From Methylosinus sp. PW1 (lineage in GTDB: Bacteria > Pseudomonadota > Alphaproteobacteria > Rhizobiales > Beijerinckiaceae): a stretch of DNA of 64,000 nucleotides. Shown here piece after piece: positions 53,856-63,223 of this stretch; the stretch's first letter is position 1, and each line of letters starts with the position of its first letter. The notes beneath the pieces are model-generated. The model saw only the letters and a program-made list of their open reading frames with translations. It did not search any database and was not told the origin of the DNA. A program made the translations under genes and the position numbers. The stretch lies in NCBI RefSeq assembly GCF_000745215.1, contig NZ_JQNK01000009.1:186001-250000 (forward strand), given 5' to 3'.

Positions 53856-54785
53856 ATGCGAAGCAATCTCGATCAATTCTCCTGCGAGATCGACATCCGG
53901 CCCGCCCTTTCGACGGATCGGCCGGTCGACATCTTCCGCTTTCTCAGCGATGCGATGGCGAGCGGACAGAGATGCGCGCTCGTCACTCTGGTGGAGATCA
54001 TCGGCGGCGCGGCGCGCGCGCTCGGCGCGCATATGGCGGTTCGCGACGATGGCGCCTATTGCGGCTTTGTTTCGGGCGGCTGCGTCGAGGCGGCGGTCGC
54101 GCGGGAGGCCGTCGAGGCGATCCGGGAGGGCGCCGACCGCATGCGCCGCTATGGCGAGGGATCGCCCTATTTCGATATAGCGCTTCCCTGTGGGGGCGGC
54201 GTCTCGCTCGCGATCCATGTCGTGAGAGACATGGCGCCGATCGACGACGTTCTGCGCGCCATGACGGAGCGCCGATCCATCGGCCTCGTCTATCGCCCGA
54301 AAGGCTCCGAGCTCTCGGTGGTCGCCGCTGCGCCGACGGGTTGGCGAGACGACGCCTTTTTGTCGGCGCTGCGGCCGGAGCCGCGAATTCTCCTCTCCGG
54401 GCGAGGATTGGAGAGCCGCTCATTGGCCGCCATCGCAGCGGCGGCGGGCCTCGAGGTCATCGAGGCGGCGCGCGGCGCGGTCGATTGGTCCGCCGACGCC
54501 GATAGCGCGGTCGTGCTGCTTCATCACGATATCGATCAGGAATTGCCGACGTTGAAGGCGGCCCTGCGCAGCGACGCCTTTTATGTCGGCTGCCTCGGCA
54601 GCAGCCGGACGCATATCCGCCGCGTCGAGCGGCTTCGGCAAGAGGGCTTTACGGAACAGGAAATTGGCCGCATTCGCGCGCCGATCGGCCTTTTCGGCCC
54701 CGCGCGCGACGCGCGCGCCATCGCCATCTCCGTGCTCGCCGAAATTCTGTCCTGCCTCGAATCGCGAAAGTCGGTGACGCCGTGA
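53856..54785 (+). CDS. XdhC/CoxI family molybdo-enzyme maturation protein
   Basis: This 309-residue protein begins with the XdhC-CoxI domain (GQRCALVTLVEIIGGAARAL; GFVSGGCVEAAVAREAVEAI), followed by a C-terminal Rossmann domain (DAFYVGCLGSSRTHIRRVER; IRAPIGLFGPARDARAIAIS). XdhC binds sulfurated molybdenum cofactor and inserts it into xanthine dehydrogenase-like enzymes. Overlaps the next gene by 4 bp (GTGA). Confidence 0.9.
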   Translation: MRSNLDQFSCEIDIRPALSTDRPVDIFRFLSDAMASGQRCALVTLVEIIGGAARALGAHMAVRDDGAYCGFVSGGCVEAAVAREAVEAIREGADRMRRYGEGSPYFDIALPCGGGVSLAIHVVRDMAPIDDVLRAMTERRSIGLVYRPKGSELSVVAAAPTGWRDDAFLSALRPEPRILLSGRGLESRSLAAIAAAAGLEVIEAARGAVDWSADADSAVVLLHHDIDQELPTLKAALRSDAFYVGCLGSSRTHIRRVERLRQEGFTEQEIGRIRAPIGLFGPARDARAIAISVLAEILSCLESRKSVTP

Positions 54786-55462
54786 CCGGGCGGAGCCGCT
54801 ATGATGCGTCGTCCATCGCCGTCCTCGTGCTCGCAGCGGGGCGCGGCTCTCGCTTCGGCGGCGGCGACAAATTGAGCGCGCCGCTCGCAGGGGCGCCCGT
54901 CGCGCATCATATTCTCTGCGCCCTGCGGCCGTTCGCCTTCGCGCAAAAGCGCGTCGTTTGCAGAAGCGACGCCCATTGGAGCGACGCCCATTGGAGCGAC
55001 GCCTTTGCGCGCGATGGATTTTCCATCCTCCGCAATGACGACGCCGAAAGCGGCATGCTCGCCTCGTTGAAAATCGGCGCGTCCTCGGTCGAGAATCGGC
55101 TGAAGCTGCTCGTCTGCCTCGCGGATATGCCCTTCGTCGGGACCGATCATCTCGCGCGTCTGATCTCGGTCGCGAAGGAAGCGCGCGGTGGGATCGTCGC
55201 GTCGCGGGCGGACGCCTATCACGGGCCTCCGGCCATTTTCCCCGTCGACGAGCTGCTGCGCTTGCCGCCCGCCGGCGAAGGCGGCGCGAGATCGCTGCTG
55301 GCCAACGCGAGCTTTGTCGATTGCGACGCCGATCGGCTTCTCGATATCGACACGCGGCAGGACCTTCTGGCGGCGGAGACGCGCCATGGCCTCGGCCCAC
55401 GCGAGGCCGCCGCCGCGAATGTCGCGCCGTGCGAGCCTCATCCGCCGATGGTGGCGAGATAG
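54782..55462 (+). CDS. MocA-like nucleotidyltransferase (molybdenum cofactor)
   Basis: This 226-residue protein starts at GTG 54782. It has the nucleotidyltransferase motif VLVLAAGRGSRFGGGDKLSA (residues 14-33) and LLVCLADMPFVGTDHL (metal-binding Asp). MocA-type enzymes transfer CMP to molybdenum cofactor for hydroxylases. A SDAHW repeat (residues 62-71) is encoded by a 15-bp tandem duplication. It is coupled to the XdhC gene and overlaps the convergent peptidase-like gene by 25 bp. Confidence 0.85.
   Translation: MTGRSRYDASSIAVLVLAAGRGSRFGGGDKLSAPLAGAPVAHHILCALRPFAFAQKRVVCRSDAHWSDAHWSDAFARDGFSILRNDDAESGMLASLKIGASSVENRLKLLVCLADMPFVGTDHLARLISVAKEARGGIVASRADAYHGPPAIFPVDELLRLPPAGEGGARSLLANASFVDCDADRLLDIDTRQDLLAAETRHGLGPREAAAANVAPCEPHPPMVAR
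54965..55003 (+). repeat. 15-bp tandem repeat inside the mocA-like gene
   Basis: AGCGACGCCCATTGG occurs at 54965-54979 and 54980-54994, followed by a partial third copy AGCGACGCC (54995-55003). It keeps the reading frame and adds five residues per copy, so copy number could vary between strains. Confidence 0.9.
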
Positions 55463-56280
55463 TTTCGTGACAGCGTCGGCAGATCGGCGCGGAACGCCGC
55501 CGCAAAGGCCGCGGCGAATCCCTTCCCCTCCTCCAGCCGGCGCAAAAGCTCGGCGAAGCCCGCCTCGTCCTGCGCCTTCAGCCAGGCCACGAACATGGCC
55601 GCCTGACGAAAGGCCAGCCGCTGACGATAGACGAGATCGAATCGCGCAAAATCGCCGCCGCGCTCGTCGGCGAAGGCGATGGACGAAAAATCCCGCCAGA
55701 CGCCCTGCTCGCTCATGATGAGCGCATGGCCGTCGCGAATGCGCGCCCGCGCCTCCTCCTCGCTCATCTCCTCCGCGCCGGCGCCGCCCGAGATCATGAC
55801 GGCGAGGCCTTCCACGAACCAGCTCGGCGGACGCTCCGCCCATAGCCCCCGCCAGCCGAAGAAATGCGCATGCGAAAGCTCATGCGTCAGCACCGGCGCG
55901 AGGCGCGCGCTCTCCGCGCCGCAGAGGGTCGGCGAGAGCACGACGCGGCCGGACAAGGCGACAGCGGCGATGCGCGGATCGCCCATGCCATTGGCCTTGG
56001 CGTAATTATCGTAGGAGCCATAGACGCCGACGATGGGCGCTTGCGCGAAAGGGCGTCCATGCGCGTCCTCGACGCTGCGAAGCGCCTCCGGCAGCATGCG
56101 GCCGACGATGGTGGCGCAGCCCTCGGCCGCCGGCTCGAAATGCACCGGCGAATCGGCGGCCAGCGCGGGCAGCCATTTCGGATCGTTGAAAGCGGCCTGC
56201 GCGAAGTTCCACAGGCGTGGGACCCCGCCGAGCGTGAGAGTGACGATGACCAGCAAGGTCAGCGAGAAAAAAGGTCTCAT
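55438..56280 (-). CDS. Secreted or anchored HExxH peptidase-like protein
   Basis: This 280-residue protein has an N-terminal hydrophobic segment (residues 4-19). A zinc-metallopeptidase pattern THELSHAHFF is followed about 25 residues later by WFVEGLAVMISGG, the gluzincin-like third ligand Glu (peptidase MA type). The remainder (FRQAAMFVAWLKAQDEAGFA) is helical. Substrate unknown. It is convergent with the mocA-like gene. Confidence 0.7.
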   Translation of the reverse strand: MRPFFSLTLLVIVTLTLGGVPRLWNFAQAAFNDPKWLPALAADSPVHFEPAAEGCATIVGRMLPEALRSVEDAHGRPFAQAPIVGVYGSYDNYAKANGMGDPRIAAVALSGRVVLSPTLCGAESARLAPVLTHELSHAHFFGWRGLWAERPPSWFVEGLAVMISGGAGAEEMSEEEARARIRDGHALIMSEQGVWRDFSSIAFADERGGDFARFDLVYRQRLAFRQAAMFVAWLKAQDEAGFAELLRRLEEGKGFAAAFAAAFRADLPTLSRNYLATIGG

Positions 56281-56379
56281 GACGAAAATTCCGTGCGGCG
56301 CGCCGTCTCTCGACGGCTGAACGCCACGTCGATCGCCGGCGCCAAAAAATATGCGCCGGAGATTAATACAGGAAAGGCG

Positions 56380-57198
56380 TCAGCGCGAGCCGATCGAGAC
56401 CGGCGTCCAGCCGCCCGCCTCCATCTCCACGGCGAAGGAGACGCCGCGGGCGATCAGCTTGTTGCGGTCGGAAACGCCGGCGACGGGCGCGCGGTCCGAT
56501 GTCGCGATCTCCGCGATCGGCGCGCCCGCCGGCGCCGTCTGGTCCGGCCGCGCCAGCCCGCTGATTCGGCCGGCGACCGGGGCGCGCACCGGCTCCTCGC
56601 CGATAAAGCCAAAAATTTCCTCCGCCTCGACGCGCTCCCCGATCGTCTTGCGCGCGGCGAGCGCGCCTTCCGCCATCGCGATCACGTCCCAATAGTCGAG
56701 CGCGAGGCGATCCGCGTCGCGGCGACTCGGCGGCGCGTCTCCGGCGCGCAGCACGGCGCCCGGATCGAGACCATCGGTCGCGATGACGAGATCGCAATCG
56801 GCGCCGGCGACGAAGCCGGAGCCGACGCCGATCGTCAGCTCGGCCACATTGGCGATAGATCGGGCCGGGCGGCCGTCATGGTCCGGCGCGGAGATGATGA
56901 CGTCCCAGGGCCAGCGCTCCACCACCTCGTCGAAAGGCCGCAGCAGAAGCGGCAGAAATTGCCGGGTCTGCATGCCGCAGAGAAATTCCGTCGGCCGGTC
57001 GGCGCGGCGCGCCTCGACGCCGCCCAGAGCGGCGACGCCGTCGAACCAGGCGTCGGCGTAGCACATGCGCCGCCGCAGCGCCCGCGGCGGCCGCTCCTGA
57101 TGGAGCACGGTGGCGTAGCCCTCGCCGATCAGACGCCTCGCCACCGCCGAGGCCCTTTCCCCGACGCCGCAGACGAGGATGCAAAGCTCTTTGTTCAT
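56380..57198 (-). CDS. YqeB/EF2563-type molybdenum hydroxylase accessory protein
   Basis: This 272-residue protein starts MNKELCILVCGVGERASAVA, with a Rossmann-like N-terminus. It has GVGSGFVAGADCDLVIAT and a C-terminal biotinyl-lipoyl-like fold (EIFGFIGEEPVRAPVAGRIS). This family accompanies selenium-dependent molybdenum hydroxylase clusters. With xdhC and mocA-like genes within 4 kb it forms a maturation set; no hydroxylase is in the window. Confidence 0.8.
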   Translation of the reverse strand: MNKELCILVCGVGERASAVARRLIGEGYATVLHQERPPRALRRRMCYADAWFDGVAALGGVEARRADRPTEFLCGMQTRQFLPLLLRPFDEVVERWPWDVIISAPDHDGRPARSIANVAELTIGVGSGFVAGADCDLVIATDGLDPGAVLRAGDAPPSRRDADRLALDYWDVIAMAEGALAARKTIGERVEAEEIFGFIGEEPVRAPVAGRISGLARPDQTAPAGAPIAEIATSDRAPVAGVSDRNKLIARGVSFAVEMEAGGWTPVSIGSR

Positions 57199-57374
57199 CG
57201 ACCCTTCTCAGCCTCGACACGCCTGCGACGCATCGATATGTATCAGAATTATATATTGCGGTGCAACCGGCCCTGCCGCAGCGCACGCACAGCGCCGATC
57301 TCTCGGGATCTAAGGGATGCGAGACGCGGCGGCCTGCTGTATAGCAGAGCCACCAGTGATCCTGCGCGCGCGAA

Positions 57375-57794
57375 ATGACCCATACGCACACTCTCGCCGT
57401 CCGCGTCTATTACGAGGACACGGATTTCTCCGGTCTCGTCTACCACGCCTCTTATCTGCGCTTCATGGAGCGCGGCCGCACCGAGCTGCTGCGCGATCTC
57501 GGCCTCGGCCAGCGCGAGCTGCTGGAGGCGCAAGGCGGACTGTTCTTCGTCGTGCGCGCCTTGACGATCGATTTCCGCAAGCCGGCGCAAATGGACGATT
57601 CCCTCATCGTCGAGACGATCGTCCGCGAAGTGTCCGGCGCCTCCTTCGATCTCGACCAGCGCGTCATGCGGGGCGAGGAGCCGCTGGTTTCGGCGCAAGT
57701 GAGAATCGCCGCGGTGGAAGGCGGCCGGCCGCGCCGCATGCCGGCCGATGTGCGGGCGAAGTTCCTCTCCGTCGCCAGCCCGCGCGGCGCGTGA
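57375..57794 (+). CDS. ybgC: Tol-Pal associated acyl-CoA thioesterase
   Basis: This 139-residue hotdog-fold enzyme has the YbgC motif VYYEDTDFSGLVYHASYLRF with the catalytic-region Asp, and RFMERGRTELLRDLG. It hydrolyses acyl-thioesters and is usually the first gene of the tol operon. tolQ begins 224 bp downstream, a larger gap than usual, so it may have its own transcript. Confidence 0.93.
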   Translation: MTHTHTLAVRVYYEDTDFSGLVYHASYLRFMERGRTELLRDLGLGQRELLEAQGGLFFVVRALTIDFRKPAQMDDSLIVETIVREVSGASFDLDQRVMRGEEPLVSAQVRIAAVEGGRPRRMPADVRAKFLSVASPRGA

Positions 57795-58018
57795 CCTTTA
57801 CGGTCCCTTAAGCCTTCCACTCATATTTTCCGATTGTGCGGCGCATCCAGGACAAAATCTCGGCGGATTCGCGCTCCATACCGCTCGGGCTCCACAGCCT
57901 TCGGCGCGGCGCTGCGGGAGCGAGCGCGACGTGAGTCCCGGCGCGGGCGGGAGCCGACGATTCCGCCGCGATCGATCCAGCTTCGCCGCCGACCCCGCGA
58001 CTTCCGAGGACGACTTTC

Positions 58019-58756
58019 ATGAATCCAGCCGAAATCGCCGCCCCGCTCTCCGGCGCAGCCGCCGAGGTGTCCATCTGGGGCATGTTCTGGGGCGCGCATA
58101 TCGTCGTCAAGCTGGTGATGGTCGGCCTGCTGCTGGCCTCGGTCTGGTGCTGGGCGATCATCGTCAACAAGGTTCTGCTGTTCTCGCGCACGCGCCGCGC
58201 CATGGACCGCTTCGAGGAAGTGTTCTGGTCCGGCTCCTCGCTCGAGGATCTCTACGCCAAGCTGCAGGAGCGCCCGGCCGCCGGCATGGGCAGCCTGTTC
58301 ATCGCCGCCATGCGCGAATGGAAGCGCTCCTTCCAGAACGCCGGCGCCTCCTTCATGGGCTTGCAGGCGCGCATCGACAAAGTGCTGGACGTCTCCATCG
58401 CCCGCGAGGTCGAGAAGCTCGAATCCAATCTTTTGGTGCTGGCGACGGTCGCCTCGGCCGGCCCCTTCGTCGGCCTGTTCGGCACGGTCTGGGGCATTAT
58501 GACCTCCTTCCGCTCCATCGCCGCCTCCAAGAACACCTCGCTCGCCGTGGTCGCGCCGGGCATTGCGGAAGCGCTGCTCGCCACCGCCATCGGCCTCTTC
58601 GCCGCCATTCCCGCGCTGGTCGCCTATAACAAGCTGCAGGGCGACGTCGCCCGCACCCAGGCGCGGCTCGAGAGCTTCGCCGACGAATTCTCCGCCATTC
58701 TGTCGCGCCAGATCGATCAGCACGCCGGCCAGTCCGGTCGCGATCGCGCGGCCTGA
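58019..58756 (+). CDS. tolQ: Tol-Pal system motor subunit TolQ
   Basis: This 245-residue inner-membrane protein has three helices (IVVKLVMVGLLLASVWCWAI; ATVASAGPFVGLFGTVWGIM; PGIAEALLATAIGLFAAIPA). It is homologous to ExbB/MotA and uses the proton gradient with TolR to drive TolA. The family segment FVGLFGTVWGIMTSFRSI is well conserved. Confidence 0.96.
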   Translation: MNPAEIAAPLSGAAAEVSIWGMFWGAHIVVKLVMVGLLLASVWCWAIIVNKVLLFSRTRRAMDRFEEVFWSGSSLEDLYAKLQERPAAGMGSLFIAAMREWKRSFQNAGASFMGLQARIDKVLDVSIAREVEKLESNLLVLATVASAGPFVGLFGTVWGIMTSFRSIAASKNTSLAVVAPGIAEALLATAIGLFAAIPALVAYNKLQGDVARTQARLESFADEFSAILSRQIDQHAGQSGRDRAA

Positions 58757-58772
58757 GCGGGAGAAACGCAAA

Positions 58773-59222
58773 ATGGGAGCGTCGGTCGCCGCAGGACGCA
58801 AGGGCTCGGGACGCCGCCGGCGCGGAACGCCGCGCTATGGCGCCATGGCCGAGATCAATATGACGCCCTTCATCGACGTCATGCTGGTGCTGCTCATCAT
58901 CTTCATGGTCGCGGCGCCCTTGCTCGCCACTGGCGTCGCCGTCGATCTGCCGCAGACCAAGGCCGGGCCGCTCAATATCGATCAGAAGCCGCTGTCCATC
59001 GCCGTGGACGACAAGGGGCAGATCTTTCTGATGGATCAGCCGATCGAGATCGGCCAGCTGCTCGACCGTCTGAAGGAGACCGCCAAAGCGGGCTTCGACG
59101 AGCGCATCTATATGCGCGCTTCGAAGACGGTGAATTACGGCCGCGTCGCCGAGATCATGTCGATGGTGACGAGCGCCGGTTACAAGAAGGTCGCTCTCGT
59201 GACCGAAGTGGACAAGAAGTGA
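58773..59222 (+). CDS. tolR: Tol-Pal system protein TolR
   Basis: This 149-residue protein has a basic N-terminus, a single helix with the essential Asp (INMTPFIDVMLVLLIIFMVA) and a periplasmic domain ending GYKKVALVTEVDKK. It is the ExbD-like partner of TolQ. The start at 58773 lies 16 bp after the tolQ stop. Confidence 0.95.
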   Translation: MGASVAAGRKGSGRRRRGTPRYGAMAEINMTPFIDVMLVLLIIFMVAAPLLATGVAVDLPQTKAGPLNIDQKPLSIAVDDKGQIFLMDQPIEIGQLLDRLKETAKAGFDERIYMRASKTVNYGRVAEIMSMVTSAGYKKVALVTEVDKK

Positions 59223-59231
59223 GGGGAAGCG

Positions 59232-60500
59232 TTGAAGCCCTCGCGTTCCGAACCTGGCCTCGTCGTATCGGCCGCCGTCCATGCCGGACTGCTGCTGGCG
59301 ACGCTCATCGCCTTTTCGGACACGAAGAAATTCGATGATGCGCAGGAGACCGTGCCGGTCGATATCGTCACGGATGCGCAGATCAATCAGGTGATGAAGG
59401 GCGAGAAGGCCGCAAAGGAGATCAAGCCTGTCCAGCGCGCCGATAAAATCGCCGAGCAGCACGAGACCAGGCCGCTGCCGCCGCTCGCCGAGGCCAAGAA
59501 GGACGTCGCCGCCCCGCCCCCGCCGCTGAAGCCGCGGCTCGATGAGCCGGAGGACAAGCCCGAGGCCCCGCCTCCGCCCAAGCGTCTCGCCGCTCTGCCG
59601 CCGACGCCGGAGCCGCCGCTCCGTCCCACTCCGCCCAAAGCCGAGCCGCCCAAGCCGGAGCCGCCGAAGCCGCAGCCGGCCATGGCGGAGCCTCCCAAGC
59701 CCGAGCCGCCGAAACCCGAGCGCGCCAAGCCCGCGCCGACGCCGCCCGAGCGCGAGGAGCCGGAAGAGGCCGAGGTGGTGAAGCCCAAGCCCCCCGTGCG
59801 TCCAAAGCCCGAGAAGGAGGCCAAGGAGACGCCGCAGCCTCCCGAGAAGCCGAAGCCCAAGGAAGAGCCCAGGAAGGAAGAGGCCAAGAAGGACGAGGCC
59901 AAGCCGAAGGAGCCGGCGACCAAGCAACTGAAGGTCGATGAGGTGGCCAAGCTCCTCGAGAAAAAGAAGGCCGCCGAAAAGGGCGCGCCGAGCGACTCCG
60001 ACGAGAAGAAGAAATCCGACAAGCCGCCGGCCAAGCCGAAATCCGGCGACGAGGCCGCGCCCAAATCGAAATTCGACGCGGCCAATATCGCCAATCTCTT
60101 GAGCCATGAGGCGCCGCAACGCCGCGCCGCGACCGGCGCCGATCTCACCAAGACCGCCTCGCTCGGCGCGCCGACGGCGAGCGCGCCGCGCATGTCGCCG
60201 ACTCTGCAGGCGCAGATCGACGCCTATACGGTCGATCACTATCGCCGCTGCTGGCAGGCGTCGCTGTCGATCAACGCCCAGACCTATGTGCCGCGTGTGG
60301 AATTCCGCCTGTCGCGGGAAGGCGCGCTCGAAGGCGCGCCGCGCCTGCTCAACCCCTCCTCCGATCCCGTCGAGCGCAGCCGCGGCGAGCAGGCGCTCGG
60401 CGCCGTGCGCCGTTGCAGCCCCATGCCGATTCCGGCCGCCTTTGCGCCCTATTACGATTATTGGCGCGTCACGGAATTGGACATGAGGGAGGATATGTAG
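59232..60500 (+). CDS. tolA: Tol-Pal system protein TolA
   Basis: This 422-residue protein starts at TTG 59232 (GAGGGGAAG upstream). It has an N-terminal helix ([24 protein letters not shown]-like region for TolQR contact) and a long Pro/Lys/Glu-rich spacer (about residues 70-280). The C-terminal domain ([40 protein letters not shown]) spans to the outer membrane. The spacer is repeats of KPEPPKP-like units, much longer in Pro than enterobacterial TolA. Confidence 0.9.
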   Translation: MKPSRSEPGLVVSAAVHAGLLLATLIAFSDTKKFDDAQETVPVDIVTDAQINQVMKGEKAAKEIKPVQRADKIAEQHETRPLPPLAEAKKDVAAPPPPLKPRLDEPEDKPEAPPPPKRLAALPPTPEPPLRPTPPKAEPPKPEPPKPQPAMAEPPKPEPPKPERAKPAPTPPEREEPEEAEVVKPKPPVRPKPEKEAKETPQPPEKPKPKEEPRKEEAKKDEAKPKEPATKQLKVDEVAKLLEKKKAAEKGAPSDSDEKKKSDKPPAKPKSGDEAAPKSKFDAANIANLLSHEAPQRRAATGADLTKTASLGAPTASAPRMSPTLQAQIDAYTVDHYRRCWQASLSINAQTYVPRVEFRLSREGALEGAPRLLNPSSDPVERSRGEQALGAVRRCSPMPIPAAFAPYYDYWRVTELDMREDM

Positions 60501-60555
60501 CGACGGTCATTCTCTTTGCCTTCGAAAATTCGAAAACGCCCAGGACCACCCTCTC

Positions 60556-61869
60556 ATGACGTTTCACATCGACCGCCGCTCGGCCGTCCATATTCTCGCC
60601 GGGGCGACCCTCTCGCCTTTCCTCGCCGCGCCGGCGCGCGCGGCGCGCGTGCTCGATCTGCGCGCGGGCGGCGGCTTTCAGCCGGTTTCCGTCGCGGTGA
60701 CGAATTTCTCCGGCGATGAGGCGGCGCGCATAGTGACGAGCGTCGTCGTCAATAATTTCAAGCGCTCGGTCTTTCTGCGTCCCATCGAGCCCGGCGCCGT
60801 CCCGGAGCCCGCCGGCTCCGAGGCCACGCCCAATCTCGATCTCTTCCGCACGCTCAATGCGCAATATGTCGTCACCGGCCGCTCGCAGCGCAGCCCGGAC
60901 GGACGGCTCAAGACCGAGTTCCGCCTCTTCGACGTCTCCACCGGCGAGCAGGCCGCGGGCCAGCAATATGTCACCGATTCCGCCAATATGCGCCGCGTCG
61001 CGCATCTCGTCTCGGACGCGGTGTTCACGCGCATCACCGGCGAGAAGGGGTTCTTCGACACGCGCGTGGTCTTCGTCGACGAGAGCGGGCCGAAGGAGCA
61101 TCGCCGCAAGCGTCTCGCCATAATGGATCAGGACGGCGCCAATATTCGCTATCTGACCCGTGGCGAGGAGCTCGTCGTCACGCCGCGCTTCTCGCCCTCC
61201 TCGCAAGACGTCACATACATGTCCTTCGGCTCCGCCGATCCGAAGGTGCTGCTGCTGAACATCGAAAGCGGCCAGCGCGAGGTGGTCGGCAATTTTCCGG
61301 GCATGACCTTCTCGCCGCGCTTCTCGCCCGATGGGCAGAAGATCGTCATGTCGCTGTCGCAGGGCGCCGCCACCAATCTCTACGCCATGGATCTGCGCTC
61401 GCGCACGACGACGCGGCTCACCGACACCAACGCCATCGACACCTCGCCCTCCTATTCGCCGAGCGGCGGCGAGATCGTCTTCGAATCCGATCGCGGCGGC
61501 TCGCAACAGATTTACGTGATGGGCGCGGGCGGCGGCGGCGCGCGGCGCATCTCCTTCGGCCAAGGCCATTATTCGACGCCGGTGTGGTCGCCCAAAGGCG
61601 ATTACATCGCCTTCACCAAGCAATCCTCCGGCTCCTTCGGCATTGGCGTGATGAAGCCGGACGGCTCCGGCGAGCGCATCCTCACCGAGGGCTTTCACAA
61701 CGAAGGCCCGACCTGGGCGCCGAATGGGCTGTTCCTGATGTTCTTCCGCGATTCCGGCGGCAGCGGCGGCGCCAAGATTTTCATGGTCGATATTTTCGGC
61801 CGCTCGGAATTCCCCGTGCCGACGCCGTCCTACGCGTCCGATCCGTCGTGGGGGCCGTTGCAAGAGTAG
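60556..61869 (+). CDS. tolB: Tol-Pal system beta-propeller protein TolB
   Basis: This 437-residue periplasmic protein has a signal peptide (residues 8-30, [20 protein letters not shown]). An N-terminal domain is followed by a six-bladed propeller with DPP-like repeats: [46 protein letters not shown] and [15 protein letters not shown]. pal, which TolB binds, is not downstream in this window. Confidence 0.95.
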   Translation: MTFHIDRRSAVHILAGATLSPFLAAPARAARVLDLRAGGGFQPVSVAVTNFSGDEAARIVTSVVVNNFKRSVFLRPIEPGAVPEPAGSEATPNLDLFRTLNAQYVVTGRSQRSPDGRLKTEFRLFDVSTGEQAAGQQYVTDSANMRRVAHLVSDAVFTRITGEKGFFDTRVVFVDESGPKEHRRKRLAIMDQDGANIRYLTRGEELVVTPRFSPSSQDVTYMSFGSADPKVLLLNIESGQREVVGNFPGMTFSPRFSPDGQKIVMSLSQGAATNLYAMDLRSRTTTRLTDTNAIDTSPSYSPSGGEIVFESDRGGSQQIYVMGAGGGGARRISFGQGHYSTPVWSPKGDYIAFTKQSSGSFGIGVMKPDGSGERILTEGFHNEGPTWAPNGLFLMFFRDSGGSGGAKIFMVDIFGRSEFPVPTPSYASDPSWGPLQE

Positions 61870-61956
61870 GCCGGCCGCTGGACGAGCCCCCTCTCCGACC
61901 TTCTCCCGCGCAGCGGGCTATCGGATGCGCACCTCGCGAGACGCTCTGGCCGTCAT

Positions 61957-62123
61957 GGCCGGGCTTGTCCCGGCCATCCACGCCAAGCAGCTGAGAAACC
62001 GAAGGAACGCGCCCGCTTTCGACAAATTCGCCCCATGGCGGGCGCCACCGGAGCTTCCGCGTCACGCCAAACTTTTAAAGACGCTTCTGCGTCGTGGCGT
62101 GGATGGCCGGGACGAGCCCGGCC
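61957..62123. repeat. Paired REP-type palindromes
   Basis: Left arm 61957-61984 and right arm 62096-62123 are reverse complements over 28 bp with one mismatch. Each arm is itself a hairpin (GGCCGGG-CTTGT-CCCGGCC). The spacer is 111 bp. Such GGCCGGG...CCCGGCC ATCCACG sequences are typical of dispersed intergenic repeats in Rhizobiales-like genomes. It occupies most of the 322-bp gap between tolB and pxpC; no gene is supported there. Confidence 0.85.
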
Positions 62124-62191
62124 AGGACGCCGCGGGGGCGAGGAGGGTGTAGGAATCCGATAGCGCGCAGCGAAGGAGGGTATGGGAATCC

Positions 62192-63223
62192 CTACTCTTT
62201 CTCCATCGACAAATAAGCGTCTGTGACGCCGCCGATGAGATTGGCCGAAAGCAGCAATTCCGTCGAAATCTCCCCGCCCACGGCGCGCAGCCGCACGCCA
62301 GCGGCCATCGCCTCGCTCAGCGCCCGCCGCGCCGCGACGGCCTGCTCGATCGATACCGCGGCAAAGGAGAATGCATCCCCCGGCCGCCGCTGCGCGAGAC
62401 GGCCGATATCGGCGCCGATGACATTGGCGATCTTCGGATAGCCGCCGGTCGGCTGGCGATCGGCCATCAGCGCGAGCGGCGCGCCGTCGCCCGGAACCTG
62501 GATCGCGCCGAGCGCCACGCCATCCGAGACGATGTCGTGCCCTTTCGCATGGGAAAGGCGCGCGCCCTCCAGCCGATAGGCCATGCGGTCGCTGCGCTGC
62601 CCCACCCGCCAGCGCGCCGATAGAAATTTGTCGATCGCCTCTTTTGAAAAATAATCCGCCTGCGGCCCGAGCACGGCGCGGATCGGCTCTTCCCCAGAGG
62701 CGAACCACGGCGCCTCGAGCGCCTGCAATTCTCGCGGCGGCGGGGCGAGATCGGCGAGGGGCAGAACATCGCCGGCGCGCAAGCCCCGCCCCTCGAGCCC
62801 GCCCGTGAAAGAGCGCGCATGGGTGGCGAGCGAGCCCAGCGTCGGCGGCAGATCGATGCGGCCGGCGATGGCGACATAGCACCAGGCGCCGCTCCGCCCC
62901 GCGCGAATGGAGAGCCGTGCGCCCGGCTCCAGCGAGAGCGCGCAGGCGAAGGGAAGCGGCGCGCCATCGAGGCGAATGTCGAATTCGCCGCCGGCGATGG
63001 CGAGGCCGATTGTCTCCCCTTCCGCCGTCAGCTCCGTTCCGCCGAGAGAGACCTCGATCGCCGCTGCGCCCATGGCGACGCCCGCCGCGAGATTGGCGGC
63101 GGCGAAGGCGCTGGCGTCCATCGGGCCGGCCGGCGTGACGCCGAAGCGCAGGCTGCCGCGCCGCCCGGCGTCCTGCAGCGTCACCCCCGGCCCCGCCGCG
63201 AGAAAGATCAGCCGCGCGCTCAT
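62192..63223 (-). CDS. pxpC: 5-oxoprolinase subunit C (biotin-dependent carboxyltransferase/KipA family)
   Basis: This 343-residue protein starts MSARLIFLAAGPGVTLQDAG and has the family pattern LQDAGRRGSLRFGVTPAGPM and ADRQPTGGYPKIANVIGADI. PxpABC hydrolyses 5-oxoproline with ATP to glutamate. The gene overlaps pxpB by 4 bp (ATGA). Confidence 0.9.
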   Translation of the reverse strand: MSARLIFLAAGPGVTLQDAGRRGSLRFGVTPAGPMDASAFAAANLAAGVAMGAAAIEVSLGGTELTAEGETIGLAIAGGEFDIRLDGAPLPFACALSLEPGARLSIRAGRSGAWCYVAIAGRIDLPPTLGSLATHARSFTGGLEGRGLRAGDVLPLADLAPPPRELQALEAPWFASGEEPIRAVLGPQADYFSKEAIDKFLSARWRVGQRSDRMAYRLEGARLSHAKGHDIVSDGVALGAIQVPGDGAPLALMADRQPTGGYPKIANVIGADIGRLAQRRPGDAFSFAAVSIEQAVAARRALSEAMAAGVRLRAVGGEISTELLLSANLIGGVTDAYLSMEKE

